Assembly: GCA_965246845.1 (NCBI GenBank)
Contig: CBDFFR010000012.1
Location: 620,001-684,000 of the forward strand
Direction: 5' to 3'
Length of the DNA stretch: 64,000 bases
From: JBBRMW01 sp965246845
GTDB taxonomy: Bacteria > Chloroflexota > Anaerolineae > Aggregatilineales > UBA2796
Below the pieces are notes generated by a model. The model saw only the letters and a list, made by a program, of their open reading frames with translations, did no database searches and had not been told where the DNA came from. The position numbers and the translations under genes are program-made. Every line of letters begins with the position of its first letter. Within the stretch, counting starts at the first letter, position 1. Positions 58,154 through 64,000 of this stretch are shown one piece after another.

Positions 58154-59602
58154 ATGGCCTCTTCTTACGAAGATCGGATACTCGCTGACCGTGCCAAGAT
58201 GCGCGGTTCCAAAGAAGCACTCAAGGAACGGGTTGCCAAGAGTGGCGTCGGTCCGAAATCGAAGGCTGTTTTGGATGAAACGCTCGATTATGAGTCAACT
58301 GGACATCTCGATTTTGCGCTGTTCGCGATCCCGCCCGTCTTCGAGCGCGGCGAGGGCGCGAAGCTGTGGGATGTCGATGGTAAGGAATATATCGATTGTC
58401 ACGCCGGGTTTGCGGTCAATGGCCTCGGACACGGGAACGCGGAAGTCAATCAGGCCGTCTTCGACCAGATGAACAAGATCACACAGTTTGCGGAACTGCC
58501 AATGCGCGTGCGCAGCGAACTCGCCCGCCGCATGGCCGAGAAGCATCCCGGCGACTTCGAGAAAAAGGTATTCTTCGCGGTGACGGGCGGCGAGGCGGTA
58601 GAAGTCGCGGTCAAGCTCGCGCGCTGGTACACGGGCAAGCCGATGATCATTACTCACACGGGCGATTATCACGGACGCACCGCGCTGGCGCAGGCGCTGA
58701 CCAGCAAAGCATTTATGATTGCGTACAACAACCCGATTGGCGCGGCGGATGCGGGAGTGACACGACTGCCGTTCCCATTCTGCTACCGCTGTCCGTGGGG
58801 CAAGGAATACCCCTCCTGTGACATCTTCTGCGCGAAGCAGCTCCGCGATCAGTTTACCAATAAGGAATCGCCGTTCCGCAATCCGCGCGCCGGGATCAAC
58901 AACGTCGCGGCCTTCCTGATCGAGCCGTTCCAGAGTTCGGGCGGCTACATGATCCCGCCGATGGAATATTTACAGGAACTACAAAACCTGTGCCGCGAGT
59001 TCGATATTCTGCTCGCCATCGATGAAGTGCAGACCGGGATGGGGCGCACGGGCAAGATGTGGGCGAGCGAACACGCCGGACTTGAACCGGATTTGATTAT
59101 GCTCGCGAAATCGATCAGCAACGGGCTTCCGATCTCGATGGTAACAGGGCGCGCGGAGATCATGGACTCGTGGGGACCGGGAGCGCACTCGTCCACCTTC
59201 ACGGGCTACCCGGCGGCGTGCGCGGGCGGCGTGAAGGTGCTGGATATTTTCGAGCGCGATCACATCGTCGAACAGGCAGCCGCGAAGGGCGAATACTTCC
59301 TCGACGGCCTGCGCGACCTCGCCGACCGCCACCCGATGATCGGCCACTACAACGGCAAGGGACTGTGGCTGAGCATCGAACTGGTGCGCGACCGCATCAC
59401 GAAGGAACCCGCCGACAACGAAACCGCGTGGATGCACCAGACGCTCGCGAACGAAGGGCTGATGTGCATCAGTTCGGGACCCTATTACAACCGTTTGTGC
59501 TTCGCGCCGCCGCTGGTTATCAAGCGCGAGGAGATCGATCAGGCTATCGACAAGCTGGACCGCGTGCTGTTCGCCGCCGAGGATCGCTTCGCGAACTCAT
59601 GA
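58154..59602 (+). CDS. Class III PLP-dependent aminotransferase with a Cys4 insert
   Basis: 482 residues of fold type I. The PLP-lysine is K319 in MLAKSISNGLP; Asp in AIDEVQTGMGRTG binds the pyridine nitrogen. GHGN, THTGDYHGRT and STFTGYPAACAGG follow the class III pattern (as in 4-aminobutyrate or ornithine aminotransferases). Between 210 and 226 an insert has four Cys (210, 213, 222 and 226), a possible metal site seen in some members. It transfers an amino group between an omega- or alpha-amino compound and 2-oxoglutarate or pyruvate. Overlaps the M20 gene by ATGA. Confidence 0.9.
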   Translation: MASSYEDRILADRAKMRGSKEALKERVAKSGVGPKSKAVLDETLDYESTGHLDFALFAIPPVFERGEGAKLWDVDGKEYIDCHAGFAVNGLGHGNAEVNQAVFDQMNKITQFAELPMRVRSELARRMAEKHPGDFEKKVFFAVTGGEAVEVAVKLARWYTGKPMIITHTGDYHGRTALAQALTSKAFMIAYNNPIGAADAGVTRLPFPFCYRCPWGKEYPSCDIFCAKQLRDQFTNKESPFRNPRAGINNVAAFLIEPFQSSGGYMIPPMEYLQELQNLCREFDILLAIDEVQTGMGRTGKMWASEHAGLEPDLIMLAKSISNGLPISMVTGRAEIMDSWGPGAHSSTFTGYPAACAGGVKVLDIFERDHIVEQAAAKGEYFLDGLRDLADRHPMIGHYNGKGLWLSIELVRDRITKEPADNETAWMHQTLANEGLMCISSGPYYNRLCFAPPLVIKREEIDQAIDKLDRVLFAAEDRFANS

Positions 59603-60783
59603 TGCCAATCGCGCCCTCCCTTGAAAGCATTATCGGCCTCACGCGCGATCTGGTCGCCTTTCCGACCCGCAACCCGCCCGGCGAGGAAAAAGCGTGCGCG
59701 GAGTTCATCGCACGGACGCTCGCAGATTGGGGTATCGAAGTCGCACTGATCCCGGAGCCAGACCCAAACCGCCCGCAGGTGGTGGCGTGGGTGCGCGGCT
59801 CGAGCGGTACAACGCTCACGCTCAACGGTCATATCGACACCGTGCCGGAAGGCGACCTCGCGAAATGGCCGCACCCGCCCTTCGAGGCGACAGTTCACGA
59901 TGGCGCGCTGTGGGGCCTCGGCACAGCCGACATGAAGGCGCAGCTCGCGATCGCGATGTTGACCCTGAAGGCGCTCAAAGATGAGAAGCTGGGCGGCTCG
60001 CTGATGTTTCAGGCTGCGATGGGCGAAGAACTGGCCGAAGCCGGAACCCGTACCCTGTTGACCAAACCGGAATATGCCAGCGATTACGCGCTCGTGCTGG
60101 AACCGACCAACCTGCGCATCGCGCCCGCAACGCGCGGCGTGGCATGGCACACCGTCACGATCTACGGCAGCCCGGAACACTGCGGGCTGGTCGACCACTA
60201 TATCAACCCGGCGGCCAAGTTCGGGAAAGTCGTCGCCGCGCTGGAAGCGTATCACGACCAGATACATGAACAAGCGCATCCACTGCTGCGACGGCGGGCG
60301 TGCGCGGTGACGGAAGTGCGCGCGGGCGAGAAACACAACCATATCCCCGCTGCGTGCGAATTTGTGATTGACCGCCGGATGCTGCCGGGCGAGCGTACCG
60401 CGCAGGTCGCGGCAGAACTGCGTGCGATACTGGACCGCTGCGCCGACGCCGACCCCGATTTTCGTTATGATATGACGTTCCTGCGCGACAATGAACCCGC
60501 CGAAATCGCCGCCGATCACCCGTTTGTCGGGATGGCACGCGAGGCGGCTGCATCCGTGCTGGGGCATGATCCGGGTATCTGGGGACCGCCCTATGGCAGC
60601 GATGTTCGTAATTTCATTGTGGATAAAGGCATCCCGGCGCTCAACTTCGGACCGGGCGATTTTACAGTCTGCCACACGCCGAACGAGCATGTACGGCTGG
60701 ATGAACTGAACTCGTTCGCAAAAATCCTGATGGCGCTCACCCTGCGCATTCTGAAAGGCAATCATGGCTCGACACTCGCTTGA
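59599..60783 (+). CDS. M20-family metallohydrolase (ArgE/DapE/CPG2-type)
   Basis: 394 residues from ATG 59599, which overlaps the aminotransferase stop (ATGA); ATG 59602 follows. Metal ligands: NGHIDTVPEG (H78, D80), GTADMKAQ (D near 112), GEELAEAG (Glu-Glu near 146), and HTPNE near the C-terminus. The family removes acyl or amino acid groups from N-acylated compounds. With the acetyltransferase and aminotransferase in the same unit, a deacylation of an N-acyl amino sugar acid or amino acid is plausible. The exact substrate is not predictable. Confidence 0.92.
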   Translation: MMPIAPSLESIIGLTRDLVAFPTRNPPGEEKACAEFIARTLADWGIEVALIPEPDPNRPQVVAWVRGSSGTTLTLNGHIDTVPEGDLAKWPHPPFEATVHDGALWGLGTADMKAQLAIAMLTLKALKDEKLGGSLMFQAAMGEELAEAGTRTLLTKPEYASDYALVLEPTNLRIAPATRGVAWHTVTIYGSPEHCGLVDHYINPAAKFGKVVAALEAYHDQIHEQAHPLLRRRACAVTEVRAGEKHNHIPAACEFVIDRRMLPGERTAQVAAELRAILDRCADADPDFRYDMTFLRDNEPAEIAADHPFVGMAREAAASVLGHDPGIWGPPYGSDVRNFIVDKGIPALNFGPGDFTVCHTPNEHVRLDELNSFAKILMALTLRILKGNHGSTLA

Positions 60784-61501
60784 ACAACTCGCGGCGATCC
60801 AGCGTTACAGCACGCCGACCGTCGCCAACGCGCTCGAAACCTATGGCACGGTCCCGAACAACGAAGGCTTCATGGGACCGGAAATCCGTGCGATCCTGCC
60901 CGATAAGGGCGTGCGCGTCGGCTACGCAGTCACCGCGCGAATCCTGTGCGACCAGCCGCCAAGCACGGCGCGTCCGTCGGTCGTCCCGCGCGATTACTGG
61001 AAGTTCGTCGCGGACCAGCCGGGACCGAAACTTGCGGTACAGCAGGACCTCGACTATAAGCCCGTCGGCGCGATGTGGGGCGAAGTGAACGTGAATGTGC
61101 ATCGTGCGCTCGGCTGCATCGGCACGGTGACATCGGGCGGTGTGCGCGACCTGCCGGAAGCGCAGAACTACGATTTTCAATTTTTCGCGTCGTGCGTGCT
61201 GGTCTCGCACGCCTACGGGCATTTTGTGGATTATGGTGGCGCGGTGCGCGTCGGCGGCCTGACAATCCGCACAGGCGATCTGCTCCACGCCGATGTACAT
61301 GGCGTGTTGATGATCCCGCCGCATATCGAGTTGATGGACCTCGCCGCACGTTGCGAGAAAATTGAAACGCTGGAGCGTGAACTGTTCGCGCTGGCGCAGT
61401 CTTCGGCTTTCAATGTGGATGCGCTGGCGGAACTGTGGGCGGATGTCGTCGCTCGCTGGCCGTCCGGCGCGGGCGACGCAATAGAAGGGTTGAACCTATG
61501 A
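60764..61501 (+). CDS. RraA-family protein (aldolase-like)
   Basis: 245 residues, starting 20 bases inside the M20 gene. The RraA/HMG-aldolase fold is shown by YSTPTVANALE, then GYAVTARI, VNVHRALGCIGTVTSGGVRDLPEA (R-D motif near residue 127) and GDLLHADVHGVLMIP. Members with metal (R-D-x-x-G type sites) act as 4-hydroxy-4-methyl-2-oxoglutarate or oxaloacetate-type aldolases/decarboxylases; others regulate RNase E. The setting in a catabolic operon favours an aldolase or decarboxylase of a 2-oxo acid. Confidence 0.85.
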   Translation: MARHSLEQLAAIQRYSTPTVANALETYGTVPNNEGFMGPEIRAILPDKGVRVGYAVTARILCDQPPSTARPSVVPRDYWKFVADQPGPKLAVQQDLDYKPVGAMWGEVNVNVHRALGCIGTVTSGGVRDLPEAQNYDFQFFASCVLVSHAYGHFVDYGGAVRVGGLTIRTGDLLHADVHGVLMIPPHIELMDLAARCEKIETLERELFALAQSSAFNVDALAELWADVVARWPSGAGDAIEGLNL

Positions 61502-62187
61502 CGCGCGTTGCGCTAATCCATACCGTGAGCGGCCTGGTGCCGACTTTCAAAAAACTTACCGATGAGCTGCTGCCGGGCGTGGACATCTTCAATATGGTGG
61601 ATGAAAGCCTACTGCAAAATACGATCCGCGCCGGACACCTGCAGCCGCAGACCGCGCATCGCCTCGCCACGCTGATCGAACTGGCGCAGGAAGCGGGCGC
61701 GGAGGCCGTGATGGTGACGTGTTCATCGGTGGGCGCGGCGGTCGAAGCCTCGCGTCCTTTCGTCGGTATCCCGGTCCTGCGCGTCGATCAGCCGATGGCC
61801 GAACGCGCCGTCAAACTCGCGCTCGCGGCCAGTGGTCGTATCGGCGTCGCGGCCACGCTTGCTACCACACTTGAGCCGACCGCCGCGCTTGTGCGTGCTT
61901 ACGCGGAAGGTCAGGGCGCGGTCGAGATTGTCTCGCAGCTTTGCAAAGGCGCGTTTGAGGCAGTCACGGCGGGCGATGGCGCAACGGCGGATCGGATCGT
62001 CACGGAAGGGCTGGAACAGCTTGCGGGCAAGGTCGATGTGATTGTGCTGGCGCAGGCGTCAATGGCGCGTGTTGTAGATGCGCTACCCGCCGACTCACCC
62101 GCACGCCGCGTCCCAATCCTTGCCAGCCCGCGCGATGGTGTAGCGGCGCTTGCGCAGCGGATTGGCGTCACGACGGTCGCAGGGTAA
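61498..62187 (+). CDS. Aspartate/glutamate racemase-family protein
   Basis: 229 residues from ATG 61498, overlapping the RraA stop (ATGA). The first catalytic Cys is C75 in MVTCSSVGA. The position of the second Cys reads LAQASMARV (about 184-192), so this Cys is missing. Two Cys are needed for two-base racemisation; arylmalonate decarboxylase or maleate isomerase-like members work with altered sets. The enzyme therefore may not be a racemase. Soluble. It follows the RraA gene and precedes the DUF1537 kinase, as in four-carbon acid-sugar pathways. Confidence 0.85.
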   Translation: MTRVALIHTVSGLVPTFKKLTDELLPGVDIFNMVDESLLQNTIRAGHLQPQTAHRLATLIELAQEAGAEAVMVTCSSVGAAVEASRPFVGIPVLRVDQPMAERAVKLALAASGRIGVAATLATTLEPTAALVRAYAEGQGAVEIVSQLCKGAFEAVTAGDGATADRIVTEGLEQLAGKVDVIVLAQASMARVVDALPADSPARRVPILASPRDGVAALAQRIGVTTVAG

Positions 62188-62191
62188 CGCG

Positions 62192-63622
62192 ATGCTGCCG
62201 AAGCAGGCGACGCTCGCCGCACTCCCGCCGGAGTATCCAACCGACCTGATGCCGCAGATCGCGGAACGGGTGCGTTACGAACACTGCAAGCTGGTTGTGC
62301 TGGATGACGACCCGACCGGAACGCAGACCGTCTATGATACTCCTGTGCTTACCGTGTGGTCGGTCGAAGCGCTGGTCGCCGAACTGCGCGACCCCGCGCC
62401 GCTGCTCTACATCCTCACCAATACGCGCAGCCTGACGCGCGAACGTGCGGAAGCACGCATCCGCGAGATCATGGTGAACCTGCGCGCTGCACAGGATCAG
62501 ACAGGCAGATGCTATCTAATCATCAGCCGGAGCGACTCGACGCTGCGCGGGCATTTCGTCGCGGAACTGGAAGCAGTACAGGCTGAACTCCCCTATCCGA
62601 TTGATGGGATCATTGTCGTGCCGTTTTTCCTCGCGGGTGGTCGGTATACGATTGGCGATACGCACTACGTCGCAGAGAAGGATATGCTCGTCCCTGCCGC
62701 GCAGACTGAATTTGCGCGCGATGCGTATTTCGGCTACACGGAGTCGAACCTGCCTGCATGGATTCGCGAGCAGCACGCGCCGGATCAGCTTGTACATCCA
62801 GTTTTTTCCGTGCCGATTGAGGAATTACGGAGCGGTGACATCGAAGGGTTAGGGTGGTGGCTAAACGAAGTCAAATCCGCGCAGTATGTGATTGTCAATG
62901 CGGCCTCGGAGCGTGACCTCGAAGTATTCGTGGCGGCACAACTCATCGCGGAGCGTCATGGCAAGGTGTTCCTCGTTCGGAGCGCTGCGTCCTATGTGCG
63001 GGTGCGCGCGGGGTTGCCAGCGCGTGATCCATTGACGGCGCGGGCGCTGCAAACAGCGATGCAGGCTGAGCCGCCCGGACCGGGGTTGATCATCGCCGGG
63101 TCATATGTCTCGAAGAGCAGTGCGCAGATCGCGGCGGCGCAAGCGCTGCCCGACCTCGTTTCAGTCGAAATTGATGCGACGGCGCTGCTGGATGAGAACG
63201 CGCGCGGGGACGCGATTATCTCTGCTGTAGAAACACTCGATAATGCGCTTGAACATGGAAAGGATGCTCTGCTCTATACGAGTCGAGCGTTGATAAAGAG
63301 CGATGTACAGGACGATAATCTACATATTGGCGAGCGCATTTCAACGGCGCTGGTCGAAATCTGCCAGCAGTTACACACGCGCCCCCGGTGGATCATCGCC
63401 AAAGGCGGCATTACATCATCGGACATTGCGACGAAAGCTCTGAACATCCAGCGTGCGACCGTGTTGGGGCAGCTCCTGCCGGGCGTTCCGGTCTGGCAAA
63501 CGGGCGCGGAGAGCCGCTTTCCGGGGTTAATCTATGTGATTTTTCCCGGCAATGTCGGAGATGAACACGCGATGGCACGCGCGATACGAAAACTTAGAGG
63601 GATTGAGGACCAAACATCATGA
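62192..63622 (+). CDS. Four-carbon acid-sugar kinase family (DUF1537, OtnK-like)
   Basis: 476 residues from ATG 62192 (AGGG upstream). DUF1537 hallmarks: LDDDPTGTQTV (about 37-47), ILTNTRSL, ISRSDSTLRGHF near 113, and in the C-terminal part GSYVSKSSAQI, IAKGGITSSDIATKAL and TGAESRFPGLIYVIFPGNVG (motif FPGNVG). These kinases phosphorylate erythronate, threonate or 3-oxo-tetronate at C4. It normally sits next to an oxo-acid aldolase or decarboxylase; here RraA fills that place. The stop overlaps the aldehyde dehydrogenase start. Confidence 0.9.
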   Translation: MLPKQATLAALPPEYPTDLMPQIAERVRYEHCKLVVLDDDPTGTQTVYDTPVLTVWSVEALVAELRDPAPLLYILTNTRSLTRERAEARIREIMVNLRAAQDQTGRCYLIISRSDSTLRGHFVAELEAVQAELPYPIDGIIVVPFFLAGGRYTIGDTHYVAEKDMLVPAAQTEFARDAYFGYTESNLPAWIREQHAPDQLVHPVFSVPIEELRSGDIEGLGWWLNEVKSAQYVIVNAASERDLEVFVAAQLIAERHGKVFLVRSAASYVRVRAGLPARDPLTARALQTAMQAEPPGPGLIIAGSYVSKSSAQIAAAQALPDLVSVEIDATALLDENARGDAIISAVETLDNALEHGKDALLYTSRALIKSDVQDDNLHIGERISTALVEICQQLHTRPRWIIAKGGITSSDIATKALNIQRATVLGQLLPGVPVWQTGAESRFPGLIYVIFPGNVGDEHAMARAIRKLRGIEDQTS

Positions 63623-64000
63623 CTGCAATGGTTGCGCCGACCGAATACCAAATGTTCATCGATGGCGCGTGGAGCGCAGCCGCGTCCGGCGAGACGATAG
63701 CGCGTGAAGACCCCGCAACGGGGCAGCCCCTGAGCATTTATCCGGCGGGTGGCGCAGCGGAAATCGACCGCGCGGTGGCTGCGGCGCGGCGCGCATTCGA
63801 TGAGGGTCCCTGGCCGCGCATGACGCCGGGGCAGCGCTCGCGCATCCTGTACAAAATGGCGCAGGGCATCCGCGCGGAGAAGGCACACCTCGCCGCATTG
63901 GAAAGCCGCGAGGTCGGCAAACCCATCGCGAGTGCGGAAGGCGAGATCGAGGGAACCGCCGACATGATCGAGTTCTGCGCGGGATTGGCGCGCGACATGC
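63619..64000 (+). CDS. NAD-dependent aldehyde dehydrogenase, 5' part
   Basis: The frame runs from ATG 63619 to the window edge (127 codons). The N-terminus has the ALDH pattern: EYQMFIDGAWSAAASGETI, DPATGQPLSIYPAGGAAEID, AVAAARRAF, WPRMTPGQRSRIL and ESREVGKPI. The catalytic Cys and Glu lie outside the window. It is coupled to the kinase gene by ATGA. It probably oxidises an aldehyde formed later in the same catabolic route. The cofactor cannot be judged from this part. Confidence 0.9.
   Translation, partial: MTAMVAPTEYQMFIDGAWSAAASGETIAREDPATGQPLSIYPAGGAAEIDRAVAAARRAFDEGPWPRMTPGQRSRILYKMAQGIRAEKAHLAALESREVGKPIASAEGEIEGTADMIEFCAGLARDM

Noticed and set aside
59170..59598. Upstream extension of the M20 protein
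   Set aside because: It overlaps the aminotransferase gene in another frame and has no family match; ATG 59599 fits the family and ATGA coupling.

Overview
The window is a GC-rich, densely coded piece of a bacterial chromosome. I infer a member of the Chloroflexota, probably Anaerolineae-like. The inference rests on overall style and not on a marker search: many secreted proteins with Thr/Pro-rich linkers, a LysM/L,D-transpeptidase wall enzyme, duplicated EF-G, a single-chain GlyQ-GlyS glycyl-tRNA synthetase, several sugar ABC importers with Tat-type binding proteins, and many uncharacterised membrane proteins. Both window edges cut genes: a von Willebrand factor A protein on the left and an aldehyde dehydrogenase on the right.

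Layout. 1-5.1 kb: VWA protein, two small antitoxin-like genes and hypotheticals. 5.2-9.3 kb: glutamate dehydrogenase, then a compact minus-strand operon of three related small membrane-anchored proteins plus an AAA+ ATPase, then yajC. 9.4-15.2 kb: a LacI-regulated sugar operon (regulator, RbsA-like ATPase, RbsC-like permease, Tat-exported binding protein, TIM-barrel epimerase). It has a clear promoter, a perfect 16-bp operator and an internal terminator. 15.2-25.7 kb: ABC-F ATPase, solute-binding protein, TetR regulator, 3-methyladenine glycosylase, two secreted PPC-type proteins, and a tight SDR / DsbA-cyclophilin fusion / alpha-beta hydrolase group. 25.7-27.4 kb: a glycoside hydrolase family 31 remnant, a hairpin repeat and an AT-rich beta-propeller gene. 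27.4-47.4 kb: mainly housekeeping and cell-envelope genes (TauE-like permease, glyQS, M23 peptidase, GT-C glycosyltransferase, tpiA, glgA, an EF-G paralogue, L,D-transpeptidase, mutM) plus a His-rich membrane protein and a Met-rich CHRD protein. 47.6-48.4 kb: a decayed IS5-family element with intact 12-bp ends. 48.7-51.4 kb: an SH3-repeat secreted protein and a GT39-like membrane glycosyltransferase.

51.7-64 kb is the most coherent and least familiar block. A divergent pair of transcription units consists of a carbohydrate ABC importer (binding protein and two permeases, no ATPase) on the minus strand and, on the plus strand, a BNR/sialidase-fold protein, a double-GNAT acetyltransferase, a GntR/FCD regulator, class III aminotransferase, M20 hydrolase, RraA-family protein, Asp/Glu racemase-family protein, four-carbon acid-sugar kinase (DUF1537) and aldehyde dehydrogenase. 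Copies of the palindrome TTGTCNGACAA lie in the divergent promoter region and again in front of the GntR gene. It is therefore probably one autoregulated catabolic regulon, whose substrate cannot be told from sequence alone.
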